A DNA stretch of 14,918 nt, from the NCBI GenBank assembly GCA_964369235.1, contig CAYJEQ010000064.1:1-14918 (forward strand), written 5' to 3'. The translations under genes and the position numbers were made by a program. This stretch comes from CAYJEQ01 sp964369235. GTDB lineage: Bacteria; Bacillota; Clostridia; Oscillospirales; Ruminococcaceae. Of this stretch, positions 1 through 7,606 are shown one piece after another; positions within the stretch are counted from its first letter, which is position 1; each line of letters begins with the position of its first letter. Under the pieces are notes generated by a model, which saw only the letters and a program-made list of their open reading frames with translations, was not told where the DNA came from and ran no database searches.

Positions 1-35
1 GGTGCCTTCCCTCACCGTCGGCCAGGGAAGGCACC
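1..35. repeat. GC-rich perfect inverted repeat at window edge
   Basis: Arms GGTGCCTTCCCT (1-12) and AGGGAAGGCACC (24-35) are perfectly complementary around an 11-nt loop. It is much richer in G+C than its surroundings and has no T-tract on its right side. It could be a terminator for a gene left of the window read on the minus strand, or the end of a dispersed repeat. The window edge prevents a decision. Confidence 0.5.
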
Positions 36-125
36 CCAACAATTGATATATAACCTTATAAATTAAGAAATTAATGAATAAATGAAAACTTCATAACAAA
101 CTACTAAATCATCTAAAATATTTAA

Positions 126-153
126 GGGGTATGTCTCTACAATGACATACCCC
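126..153 (+). terminator. Hairpin, probable terminator
   Basis: GGGGTATGTC (126-135) pairs with GACATACCCC (144-153) around an 8-nt loop, followed on the plus strand by TCTTTATAT. The short U-rich tail fits termination of plus-strand transcription entering from the left. Confidence 0.55.
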
Positions 154-166
154 TCTTTATATAAAT

Positions 167-206
167 AAAAGCGATATACTAAAACTTCTCCTAGTATATC
201 GCTTTT
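167..206. terminator. Terminator of the YfcC/M20 operon (probably bidirectional)
   Basis: AAAAGCGATATACTA (167-181) and TAGTATATCGCTTTT (192-206) form a perfect 15-bp stem with a 10-nt loop. Read on the minus strand it lies just after the carrier's stop codon and ends in a U-rich run. The A/T-rich outer arms give a T-tract in both directions. Confidence 0.85.
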
Positions 207-238
207 TAATATTTAATAACTAACGCTTATTGGATAAA

Positions 239-1648
239 TTACATCCCAAGCATCATAGCTACTGCTATTGCGCAAGCTGCGATTGCAACATTGATTAGAA
301 CAATTTTAATAACGAATTTAATCCATTTTGTATATGCTACACCACCTAGTGCTAGGGATCCCATTAGAGGACCTGATAGTGGTGTCATACAGTTTGTTAG
401 ACCATCACCGAACTGTAGAACCATAGATAGTACAGATCTGGAGATACCTAGAACATCACCGATTGGCATAATAACAGGTAGAACGATGTAAGCCTGTGTA
501 GTACCACCAACAACGATAAAGTTAAATAATAGGTTAAAGAAGAATAGACCAATAGCACTTGGAACAGCACCGAAATTATCTAGGAAGTCGATTGCATAGT
601 AAGCAATTGTGTGGATAATATTACCAGCTGTTAGTGTGCCAGAGATTGTTCTAGCAAAAGCCATAATAAATACGATACCACCCATATTTACTGCACCTTT
701 GTACATTGCCTTAGCTACTGTATTTGGGGACATTTTGTAGAATACACCGATTAGTATGCTAGAAGCTAGAATTGTTGCACATAGCTGATTCCAACTCCAA
801 TTATATTTGCTAGCGCCCCATGCATAGAATAGGTAACCACCAACAACAGATAGTAGAGATAGCACAGCTCTTGGATCAAAGCTTGTGGACTCTTTCTTAT
901 TAGCAAACTCAGCTTTTTCTTCTTCGGTCATTGTTAGTAGACCTTCTTTACCAAGTATGCTTCTGCTTGGATCTCTGTTAACCTTTAGTGCGTATCTTGT
1001 TACATAAGTTGCACCAACTAGATAGAAAATAATTTCAAGTACAATTCTAAATCCAGCGTGGGTTAGCGGAGGTACGCCTAGCATTTCCTGTGCAATTAGT
1101 ACAATCGCAGTTGTAGGGCCTGCTGCTTGAGCAGTAATGTACGGCAGATAGAACATTGCCACTGCACATAGTCTGTCAAGGTTAAGTTTCTTAGAGATAA
1201 TTACACCGATTGCAACATAAGCAAGCATTGAGTCATTACCACATAGTGCACCTAATACGGACATTAGTAGATAGATCATTGGTACAACAATCTTAATACT
1301 CTTATCTTTAAACTTTGCTACACCTGTATCTGCTAGAGATGTAATAGCACCACTGCTAATAAGGACTTCTGTGGAAGCACCTAGTATAATTAGTAGTGAC
1401 ATTACAAGTCCACCAGCCTGTAGGTTTGGCTGTAAGCTCATAAATGCGTCAAATGGTGAAACTGGTGTCTGCTCAATAAAGCTAAATGCATTAGGGTCCA
1501 CTGCATTAGAGCCTTCAATTTTAGCAAACTGTCCTGCTGGAATTACATATGTAAGTAGACAAGCAACCAATATGAATATTGATAGTAGTACTATTACATG
1601 AGGAAATTCCCATTTTTTCTTTGTCTGTGTCTGTGGGGTATTACTCAT
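239..1648 (-). CDS. YfcC-family (DcuC/AbgT-like) membrane carrier
   Basis: A 469-residue polytopic inner-membrane transporter. A short hydrophilic N-terminus precedes a first membrane helix at about residues 17-37, which ends in the family's VIPAGQF signature. Further helices continue to the C-terminus, broken by a charged cytoplasmic stretch at about 222-260. The C-terminal half carries the YfcC block around 376-430, including LQFGDGLTN (411-419). This family belongs to the C4-dicarboxylate/arginine-ornithine carrier superfamily and its substrates are mostly unproven. The start is supported by AAGGAG upstream of the ATG. The gene lies 21 bp downstream of an M20 peptidase on the same strand, so an imported peptide, acyl- or carbamoyl-amino acid is a reasonable inferred substrate. 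One oddity is that the PSGSGQA-like loop I recall for YfcC proteins reads VVGGTTQA here (379-386), which may alter specificity. Family assignment is firm; the substrate is inference. Confidence 0.87.
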   Translation of the reverse strand: MSNTPQTQTKKKWEFPHVIVLLSIFILVACLLTYVIPAGQFAKIEGSNAVDPNAFSFIEQTPVSPFDAFMSLQPNLQAGGLVMSLLIILGASTEVLISSGAITSLADTGVAKFKDKSIKIVVPMIYLLMSVLGALCGNDSMLAYVAIGVIISKKLNLDRLCAVAMFYLPYITAQAAGPTTAIVLIAQEMLGVPPLTHAGFRIVLEIIFYLVGATYVTRYALKVNRDPSRSILGKEGLLTMTEEEKAEFANKKESTSFDPRAVLSLLSVVGGYLFYAWGASKYNWSWNQLCATILASSILIGVFYKMSPNTVAKAMYKGAVNMGGIVFIMAFARTISGTLTAGNIIHTIAYYAIDFLDNFGAVPSAIGLFFFNLLFNFIVVGGTTQAYIVLPVIMPIGDVLGISRSVLSMVLQFGDGLTNCMTPLSGPLMGSLALGGVAYTKWIKFVIKIVLINVAIAACAIAVAMMLGM

Positions 1649-1669
1649 AATTAATCTCCTTAAGTATAA

Positions 1670-2815
1670 TTATTTATTTGCAAGCGTTAGCGCAAATACC
1701 TTGGTTTTTTCCGTAAGAGATGGTATATGCATTCTCTCATCGGTGCGATGGATATCCTTCATATATGGACCTATACCATCAATACATGGCACTCCATAAC
1801 TAGCCAGTAAACAAGCATCTCCTGTTCCTGACTTAGGTTCCTGACAATAATCATAGCCATAGATTTTCCCATAGTGTTTCATATGCTCATATAAATCTAG
1901 ATTAGCCTGTGTTCTAGGCATTTCTGGGTGCTGTACTACAATCTTAATAGTAGTTTTACAGCCTTCTACAAAGGGGGCTCCTGTTTGGATTTCTTCAATT
2001 AATTTAAGGAAGCTTTCCTCCCCTTCCTTTGTGTTGAATCCCGCTACGATTCTAGCAGTTGCCTTATCAGATATACCTTTATTAGACTGCATCTGTGATA
2101 CATCAACAGTAAGATTAGTATAATCTGTTGCTTCAAATAGTCTTAATGCCTGATGAGCTAACTCCTTAGAGGCGCTTCGGCCATCTTTATAACCTACTGT
2201 GGCATGAGCTGTTCTCCCTGTTATCTCCATGGTGCAGATAGCTATACCATTTCTTGCTGTAAGAATACCGTTATCATCTCTAGCCGGCTCAAATACATAG
2301 GCACACTCAGTACCTTCTGCTTCCCTTTTAAATATATCTCTGCCTGATGGGGAACCTGTTTCCTCATCACAGTTATATATCATTACTATCTCTTTATTAG
2401 GTAGGGCACCTAGTTCCTGTAATATCCTTACAGAATACATAGAGGATACTACACCACCTTTATTATCGGTAATACCTATACCATATGCCCAATCTCCATC
2501 AATTCTAAAGGGGTGTGCTTCACAGTCACCTTCTTTAAATCCTGTAAATGTATCTATATGGGCATTTACTATGATTTTCCCCTGTGGGTTTTCTGGTTTA
2601 ATCCTTGCTACAAGATGAGTTCCTACTCTTTCGTCAAAGATTTCCTCAATCTCTACTTTCATCTTTTCTAAGGCTTTTTTAAGTATTTTTACAACCTGTT
2701 CATTGCCCTTTATATATCCAGTAGGACAATCTATAGAAGTCAGTTCCTTTAACAGTTCCATCTGTTCATCAAAATACTCTATGCTTTTACTTTCAATTTC
2801 TCTAATAATATCCAT
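1670..2815 (-). CDS. M20-family zinc peptidase, carboxypeptidase G2-like
   Basis: A 381-residue cytoplasmic metallopeptidase with the complete M20 co-catalytic site. Visible elements are H86 and D88 (NAHIDT), bridging D117 (GITDNKGG), general base E151 and ligand E152 (CDEETGS), E176 (FEPAR) and C-terminal H356 (DIHRTDE). H204 in GRTAHA matches the histidine contributed by the dimerisation domain (about 185-295). Length and motif spacing fit the ArgE/DapE/CPG2 group, with the CPG2 (glutamate carboxypeptidase) pattern closest. It probably removes a C-terminal amino acid, perhaps glutamate, from a peptide or N-acyl substrate. It is the first gene of an operon with the YfcC carrier. A TTGACG/TATAAT promoter lies upstream. 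The ribosome site is weak (GAAAGAG), so translation initiation may be modest. Exact substrate unknown. Confidence 0.88.
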   Translation of the reverse strand: MDIIREIESKSIEYFDEQMELLKELTSIDCPTGYIKGNEQVVKILKKALEKMKVEIEEIFDERVGTHLVARIKPENPQGKIIVNAHIDTFTGFKEGDCEAHPFRIDGDWAYGIGITDNKGGVVSSMYSVRILQELGALPNKEIVMIYNCDEETGSPSGRDIFKREAEGTECAYVFEPARDDNGILTARNGIAICTMEITGRTAHATVGYKDGRSASKELAHQALRLFEATDYTNLTVDVSQMQSNKGISDKATARIVAGFNTKEGEESFLKLIEEIQTGAPFVEGCKTTIKIVVQHPEMPRTQANLDLYEHMKHYGKIYGYDYCQEPKSGTGDACLLASYGVPCIDGIGPYMKDIHRTDERMHIPSLTEKTKVFALTLANK

Positions 2816-2856
2816 ATTATTTCTCTTTCTGTCATTCTGTTTAATTCAATGTGTCT

Positions 2857-2885
2857 ATTATATGTATAATTCGTTAATTCGTCAA
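2857..2885 (-). promoter_or_regulatory. Sigma-A promoter of the M20-YfcC operon, with tandem 8-mer in spacer
   Basis: On the minus strand the -35 is TTGACG (2880-2885) and the -10 is TATAAT (2857-2862), with a 17-bp spacer. The + strand octamer TAATTCGT occurs twice back to back (2867-2874 and 2875-2882), spanning most of the spacer and part of the -35. That is a position where a repressor could block polymerase. Predicted start is near 2850, about 35 nt before the ATG. Confidence 0.75.
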
Positions 2886-3124
2886 ATATATATTATAAAT
2901 ATCCATATAGTTTTTCCGTATTATCAAAGTAAATTTCTACATTACTAATAAAAAATTTTTCTAAATCACAGCAAAATAGCTAATTTTTCGACCAAAATCA
3001 GCAAATGTCACTACATCACTTTACTATAATAAGAGGTTTTCTACTTAATAAACAAAATTTGCAAAATACGACTTTTTTGTTGTGAATTATATATTTTGCC
3101 TATGATTACATATATAAGTCTTAT

Positions 3125-3152
3125 TTTATTTACTGTTTTTTTCTGCTATAAT
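3125..3152 (+). promoter_or_regulatory. Extended -10 promoter for the M20D amidohydrolase
   Basis: TATAAT at 3147-3152 is preceded by TG at 3144-3145, giving an extended -10. The -35 candidate TTTATT (3125-3130) is weak with a 16-bp spacer. The predicted leader is about 40 nt. No other recognisable element was seen in the rest of the 2816-3196 divergent intergenic region. Confidence 0.55.
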
Positions 3153-3196
3153 TAGGATAGTAATTTATAATTTTAGCAATATAAAGGAGATTTTAT

Positions 3197-4306
3197 ATGA
3201 TTAATCAAATTCCTACAAATCAATTTGTACAAGACACCTATGATTACCTCCACTCTATTCCTGAGCTAGGTTTTCAGGAGTTTAAAACTGCAAAGTTTCT
3301 AGCCGACAAACTTGGTGAGTTTGGCTATGAAGTTACTGAAAACATCGGCACAACTGGTATTATCGGTATACTTGATAGCAAGGTAGAAGGCCCATGCTTT
3401 GCCCTAAGAGCTGATATAGATGCTCTGCCTTTTATTGTAGATGGTAAAGATGTAGCCTGCCATGCTTGTGGCCATGATGCCAATAGCTCTATGGTACTAG
3501 CTGCTGCTAAGTCCATTGCAGAAAAAGGTATCGCAAAAGGAAAATTTGTTATTGTATTCCAACAGGCAGAAGAATTAGTTGGCGCTATTCCAATGATTGA
3601 AGCCTATGATTTTTCCTTTATTGATGAGATGATCGGTATTCATCTGCGCCCTATTGCCGAAGCTAAACTAGGCGAAGGTATGCACGCCCTTTGTCACAGT
3701 GCTAGTTGTTTTGCTAAGATTAAAATTAAAGGCGAAGTTGCCCATGGCGCCCGTCCTCATCTAGGAGTTAATGCTATAAACATTGCTACTACAATTATTG
3801 ATGGTATAAATGCTATTAAAGAAGATCCTTCAATACCTTACTCTATTAAGGCTACCCAGATACAGTCTATAGGTAATCCTGCTAACTCTATTCCAGATGT
3901 AGTTCATCTAACACTGGATATGCGTGCATTAGAAAATAGCCTAATGGATAAACTAAAGGAGAAGGTTAAAGGAATTAGCGAAAGCGCTGCTGCCCTACAT
4001 GGTGGTAGTATTGAGGATATCCATATTCATGGGGTAATTGCTTCTGAATATGATAGCCAGGTAACAGAGTTATGCAAGGAAGCTGTTGTATCTGTACTAG
4101 GCAGTACATTAGGAGAGCGTCCTACTACAGGTGGTGAGGATTTCCATTACTTTGCTAAAATGGCTAATATTAAAACAGGTTATATTGGTCTAGGTGCAGA
4201 TTTAACCCCTGGTGTCCACAATATAAACATGACCTTTGATAAAAAGGCACTTGATATTGGTGTAGCTATCTTAGATAAGGCAGTAGAACTAAGATTTTCT
4301 AAATAA
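3197..4306 (+). CDS. M20D amidohydrolase (hippurate/acyl-amino acid hydrolase-like)
   Basis: A 369-residue cytoplasmic metallo-amidohydrolase of the M20D branch (HipO, IAA-amino acid hydrolase, AbgB relatives). The signature RADIDALP is at 71-78. Metal-site motifs are ACGHDA with C91 and H93, QQAEE with E125/E126, H149 in IGIHLRP and H341 in GVHN. GGEDFHYF (312-319) is also conserved in the subfamily. The insert domain spans about 175-285, with GEVAHGARPH near 179-188. The family hydrolyses N-acyl or amide bonds of amino acids; the substrate cannot be named from sequence. AAGGAGA sits 6 nt before the ATG. The gene is divergent from the M20/YfcC operon, which suggests shared substrate logic, and it ends at a strong hairpin, so it is probably monocistronic. 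Confidence 0.88.
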   Translation: MINQIPTNQFVQDTYDYLHSIPELGFQEFKTAKFLADKLGEFGYEVTENIGTTGIIGILDSKVEGPCFALRADIDALPFIVDGKDVACHACGHDANSSMVLAAAKSIAEKGIAKGKFVIVFQQAEELVGAIPMIEAYDFSFIDEMIGIHLRPIAEAKLGEGMHALCHSASCFAKIKIKGEVAHGARPHLGVNAINIATTIIDGINAIKEDPSIPYSIKATQIQSIGNPANSIPDVVHLTLDMRALENSLMDKLKEKVKGISESAAALHGGSIEDIHIHGVIASEYDSQVTELCKEAVVSVLGSTLGERPTTGGEDFHYFAKMANIKTGYIGLGADLTPGVHNINMTFDKKALDIGVAILDKAVELRFSK

Positions 4307-4318
4307 TTAACCTTATTA

Positions 4319-4356
4319 TAAACCCACTAAATTTAAAGGCAAATTTAGTGGGTTTA
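4319..4356 (+). terminator. Terminator after M20D amidohydrolase
   Basis: A 16-bp perfect stem, TAAACCCACTAAATTT (4319-4334) with AAATTTAGTGGGTTTA (4341-4356), around a 6-nt loop. The following T-tract is weak (TGCTTATAT), but the hairpin starts 12 bp after the stop codon. Confidence 0.75.
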
Positions 4357-4698
4357 TGCTTATATCAAAACTAAGTCTACTGTGTCACTCTAAACTTGCA
4401 AATTTCATTTATGTACTTTTGTACTATTCACCTATCTGCAAATTCAGTGGATTTTTCATTATTATGTTCATGCCTTTCTCTTAGTTTGAAATTTATTTTA
4501 AAACTTTTCTCTTGAATTTAAATATGGATTTATGTTATATTATATATCTGCCAGTGATGGATATACTAGCTATATGAAATATGTACAGGTATAATCTTAA
4601 ATTCACCCTTGTTGTAACATAATCCAATAAAAAAAATTCACCTCTGTAACAAATTTTTGAAAAAATATCTATGCACATTGGTTATTTTGCAAAATTTA
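4357..4698. other. AT-rich intergenic stretch, no gene seen
   Basis: About 340 bp with no convincing open frame, ribosome site or RNA fold. It contains TGTAACA-like words near 4614 and 4645 and an ATGCACAT copy at 4671-4678. Otherwise nothing was recognised. Confidence 0.6.
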
Positions 4699-4714
4699 AT
4701 GCACATAGGTGCAT
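4699..4714. promoter_or_regulatory. Candidate operator, ATGCAC-N4-GTGCAT
   Basis: A perfect 6-bp inverted repeat with a 4-nt centre lies 6 bp upstream of the -35 of the SorC-type regulator gene. A further direct copy of ATGCACAT lies 28 bp upstream at 4671-4678. The placement fits autoregulation by the adjacent regulator, but the binding protein is inferred. Confidence 0.5.
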
Positions 4715-4720
4715 ATTCTA

Positions 4721-4749
4721 TTGACTATGTTTAAACTTTAGTATATACT
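4721..4749 (+). promoter_or_regulatory. Promoter of the SorC-family regulator gene
   Basis: TTGACT (4721-4726) and TATACT (4744-4749) are separated by 17 bp, close to sigma-A consensus. The predicted start is near 4756, giving a leader of about 25 nt that contains the ribosome site. Confidence 0.8.
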
Positions 4750-4779
4750 GTAACCATAAATTAGATTTGGAGAGATATC

Positions 4780-5730
4780 GTGCTTACAGAAAACAAAAAA
4801 AATCGCCTTTATAAAATTGCCAGTCTTTATTATGACCAAGGCAAAAATCAAAATGAAATTGCCGAAATTGTAGGTGTATCCCGTCCTATGATTTCAAAAC
4901 TTCTTACTGAAGCCAGAGAAGTAGGTATAGTAACAATCACAGTTAACGAAATCAAAACTCATGGTGAAATACTAGCAGACCAAATCGCCTCCCTATTTGG
5001 AGTAAAAGCCTTTGTAATTGAAGGTAACCTTAGAGATGAATCCAGTGAATTTTCTGAGGAGTTAAAAAATGGCATCTGTCGTTTTTTACCTTTAGATAGA
5101 AGGTTTAATCTTGGTATCAGTTGTGGCTCTACCTTAGGCTTTTTTTCAGAGGCTTTAGCCACTGGTAAAGACCTATCTCTATCCGGTAATATATCACCAC
5201 TAATCGGTGGTATAAAAGCTACTTATAAAAGCTATCATACTAACGAATTAGTTCGCGTAATATCCGAACACACTAATCTAAAAGCTCATTACTTCTATCT
5301 TCCTGCCCTACTTTCCTCTAGCGAGGAAAAATATCTGTATAAATCCTCAGATTTATTCCAGCAAATTGATACAAAGTGGCAGAGTTTAGATGTGGCACTT
5401 GTAAACATATCCTCCCTATACGCTCCACCGGATTTAGCTACATCTGCTAGATTTGGCAAGCGACTTGTAACTCAAAAGGCAGTAGGTAGATTCTTAGCTC
5501 ATTACTATGATATAAATGGTAATTTCATTATGGCTGATTGTGATAATGTTATGCAGGTCGAAACTAACAACCTAAAGCAGATTAATGAAGTGGTTGCACT
5601 GTGTTCTAATTCAGTGGACATTAATGCCATAGTAGGTGCTCTACGCACCGGCTTATTTAGCTCTTTAATTATAGGTGAGCCTTTAGCAGAAAAGCTAATT
5701 GAATTAGGAAATAGCAAGTTACATCTGTAA
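4780..5730 (+). CDS. SorC-family (LsrR/DeoR-type) sugar-responsive transcriptional regulator
   Basis: A 316-residue regulator. The N-terminal helix-turn-helix spans about residues 10-50, with NQNEIAEIVGVSRPMISKLL as the core. The C-terminal phospho-sugar-binding domain (about 58-313) has the family's GISCGSTLG (112-120), PLIGGIK (140-146), YFYLPALL (171-178), AVGRFLA (234-240) and GALRTGLFSSLI (286-297). Translation starts at GTG, set by GGAG at 4769-4772 with a 7-nt gap. Members of this family, including LsrR, SorC and CggR, bind phosphorylated sugars or sugar-like effectors and usually control adjacent catabolic genes. The immediate downstream genes are a DhaL/DhaK kinase and an LsrF homologue, so their phosphorylated intermediate is the inferred effector. 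An inverted repeat upstream of its own promoter suggests autoregulation. Confidence 0.87.
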   Translation: MLTENKKNRLYKIASLYYDQGKNQNEIAEIVGVSRPMISKLLTEAREVGIVTITVNEIKTHGEILADQIASLFGVKAFVIEGNLRDESSEFSEELKNGICRFLPLDRRFNLGISCGSTLGFFSEALATGKDLSLSGNISPLIGGIKATYKSYHTNELVRVISEHTNLKAHYFYLPALLSSSEEKYLYKSSDLFQQIDTKWQSLDVALVNISSLYAPPDLATSARFGKRLVTQKAVGRFLAHYYDINGNFIMADCDNVMQVETNNLKQINEVVALCSNSVDINAIVGALRTGLFSSLIIGEPLAEKLIELGNSKLHL

Positions 5731-5790
5731 TCCCTTAGAAAAAACTTTTATTAAAATTCCATAAATACTCATGATAATATTGATTAAAAG

Positions 5791-5824
5791 ACCCAAAGTT
5801 TTTGCTTTGGGTTTTGCTTTTTTT
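5791..5824 (+). terminator. Terminator after the regulator gene
   Basis: ACCCAAAG (5791-5798) pairs with CTTTGGGT (5805-5812), followed by TTTGC and a run of seven T at 5818-5824. A classical intrinsic terminator, separating the regulator transcript from dhaL. Confidence 0.85.
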
Positions 5825-5832
5825 GTAAATTA

Positions 5833-5860
5833 TTGACTTATCCCTATTACATATGATACT
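5833..5860 (+). promoter_or_regulatory. Promoter of the dhaL operon
   Basis: TTGACT (5833-5838) and GATACT (5855-5860) are 16 bp apart. TACTAT at 5857-5862 with an 18-bp spacer is an alternative -10. It lies directly after the regulator's terminator, so the four downstream genes can be expressed independently of the regulator. Confidence 0.65.
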
Positions 5861-5900
5861 ATATTCTTGCATTTTAATTTTATAGTTACCAATGATAATG

Positions 5901-5906
5901 AGGAGG
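5901..5906 (+). promoter_or_regulatory. AGGAGG ribosome site that sets the dhaL start
   Basis: A full AGGAGG lies 6 nt before the ATG at 5913. The in-frame ATG at 5892 lies upstream of this site and has no ribosome site of its own, so the seven extra residues are rejected. Confidence 0.85.
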
Positions 5907-5912
5907 CCTTAT

Positions 5913-6530
5913 ATGATACATGTAAAAGATTTTGAGAAAATGTTAAACTCAGCCGCTGAAACAATTATATCTGCAGAACAAGAGCTAACAGATATAGATT
6001 CTAAATTTGGCGATGCTGACCATGGAATCACCATGACCAAAATTATGAATTCAGTTAAAGATGCCATTACAGAAAAAGATGGTCGTGACTTTAAAACACT
6101 TCTTGACGATATTTCAATGTCTATAATGACTATTAATGGAGGATCAGCAGTTCCACTATGGACTACCCTCTTTGATGGTATGAGTAGTGGTGCTCCTAAC
6201 AGCTATGAAATCACCCTAGATGAATTTAAAAACATCTACCGAGAAGGACTATCCAATCTATCCAGCCTATCTAAGGCTAAGGTTGGGGATAAAACTATGA
6301 TGGATACCCTTATTCCAGCAGTAGAAACCTTAACAACTTCCAGTGGCAGCCTAGAGGAAATAATGTCTAAGTCCTGTAATGCTGCTATAGAAGGTGCAAC
6401 TGCTAGTGAGGGCTTTGTTTCAAAATTCGGTAGAGCTAAAAGCTATAAAGAACAAACCATCGGAACACCCGATGCTGGCGCTATGTCTATGAAGTATTTC
6501 TTTGTAGGCATGAATAGCGCTTTACATTAA
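5913..6530 (+). CDS. dhaL: DhaL, nucleotide-binding subunit of a dihydroxyacetone-type kinase
   Basis: A 205-residue DhaL subunit, about the usual length. The Mg-ADP/ATP site is visible: D29, D34 and D36 in the DIDSKFGDADHG segment, NGGSAVPLW (75-83), GDKTMMDTL (125-133), and near the end GRAKSY (173-178) and GTPDAGAMS (184-192). DhaL phosphorylates the ketose held covalently by DhaK. The order is dhaL then dhaK, the reverse of E. coli dhaKLM. No DhaM phosphoryl-donor gene is present in the window, so the phosphoryl donor is open: either PTS via a distant dhaM, or ATP directly. A 67-bp gap to dhaK without a strong terminator supports one transcript. The GDADHG motif replaces the GDGDHG I recall as typical. 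Substrate could be dihydroxyacetone or another short ketose. Confidence 0.87.
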   Translation: MIHVKDFEKMLNSAAETIISAEQELTDIDSKFGDADHGITMTKIMNSVKDAITEKDGRDFKTLLDDISMSIMTINGGSAVPLWTTLFDGMSSGAPNSYEITLDEFKNIYREGLSNLSSLSKAKVGDKTMMDTLIPAVETLTTSSGSLEEIMSKSCNAAIEGATASEGFVSKFGRAKSYKEQTIGTPDAGAMSMKYFFVGMNSALH

Positions 6531-6597
6531 AACTATTTGATAGTGATATTCACACTAACATTTAGATACATATCTTATATGAAAGAGGTTTTGCATT

Positions 6598-7596
6598 ATG
6601 AAAATGAAAAAGTTTATCAACAACCCTGAGGATTTAACAAACGAGTTAATGGCTGGCTATGCTCTAGCTGCAGCTGATTATGTTGATGTTCTAGAGAACA
6701 ATATTGTAGTTTCCAAAACCCTTAAAACTGCGAACCGAGTTACTATAGTATCCTACGGTGGCACAGGTCATGAACCTGCTGTTTCTGGTTTTGTTGGTGA
6801 TGGTATGCTGGATATTTCTGTTCCTGGAGATATCTTTGCTGCGCCAAACCCACAGCTTGTATTTGAAGCAATTAAAATGGCTGATAAAGGTCATGGGGTT
6901 TTGCTACTTGTACTTAATCATGCTGGTGATATGCTTACTGGTGAAATGACCATGAAACTTTGCCAAAAAGCTGGTTTAAATGTTAAAAAAGTAGTTACCC
7001 AAGAAGATATCTCTAATGCGCCTCGTTCTGATGGTGATAATAGAAGAGGTCTTGGTGGTGCTATTCCTCTATACCATATAGCAGCAGCTGCTGCAAAAGA
7101 CGGCAAAAGCCTAGAAAAAGTTGCTGCACTAGCACAGCGTTATGCTGATTCTATGGCAACTATAGCTGTTGCTGCTAGATGTGCTACCCACCCTGCTAAT
7201 GGTGCACCATTTGGTGATCTAGGTGATGATTTAATGGAAATCGGCATGGGACAGCATGGTGAAGGTGGTGGTGGTCGTCAGCCAATGAAAACCTCTAAAG
7301 AAACCATTAAAATTATGGCTGATGCACTAATTAGTGATATTCCACTTACTAGAGGGGATAAAGTTTTTGCTATGATTAATGGTTCTGGTGCTACAACACT
7401 TATGGAACAGTTTATCCTTCTAAAGGACTGTACAGATTATCTAAAGGAACAAGGCATTGAAGTTGTAGCTAATCTTGCTGGTAACCTTCTAACAGTACAG
7501 GAACAGGCAGGCTTCCAGCTTAATCTTTCCAAATGGGATGATGAGTTCCTATACTACTGGAATAAAACTGCTAGATCCTATGCACTTAATAAATAA
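6598..7596 (+). CDS. dhaK: DhaK, ketose-binding subunit of a dihydroxyacetone-type kinase
   Basis: A 332-residue DhaK subunit, normal length. GGTGHEPA (54-61) contains the substrate-site His58, GDIFAAPNPQ (77-86) is conserved, and D111 in NHAGD corresponds to the acid/base Asp. H220 in EIGMGQHGEGG is the histidine that forms a covalent hemiaminal with the ketone of the substrate. Differences from classical DhaK are NHAGD instead of NYTGD and an unusual glycine-rich GEGGGGRQPM after H220 in place of GEPG. These changes sit around the active site, so the substrate may not be dihydroxyacetone; erythrulose and apulose kinases also use this fold. The start at 6598 has AGAGG 9 nt upstream; a second ATG at 6604 is too far from it. 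It acts with DhaL just upstream and precedes an LsrF homologue. Confidence 0.87.
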   Translation: MKMKKFINNPEDLTNELMAGYALAAADYVDVLENNIVVSKTLKTANRVTIVSYGGTGHEPAVSGFVGDGMLDISVPGDIFAAPNPQLVFEAIKMADKGHGVLLLVLNHAGDMLTGEMTMKLCQKAGLNVKKVVTQEDISNAPRSDGDNRRGLGGAIPLYHIAAAAAKDGKSLEKVAALAQRYADSMATIAVAARCATHPANGAPFGDLGDDLMEIGMGQHGEGGGGRQPMKTSKETIKIMADALISDIPLTRGDKVFAMINGSGATTLMEQFILLKDCTDYLKEQGIEVVANLAGNLLTVQEQAGFQLNLSKWDDEFLYYWNKTARSYALNK

Positions 7597-7606
7597 TGCT
7601 TACTGA

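Noticed and set aside
291..491. Open frames antisense to the YfcC gene (also 1371-1601, and 2703-2948 at the M20 gene start)
   Set aside because: No ribosome sites, no recognisable protein features, and they lie opposite strongly conserved genes.
5892..5912. Upstream ATG extending dhaL by seven residues
   Set aside because: The AGGAGG site lies inside this extension and points to the ATG at 5913; the extra residues have no family counterpart.
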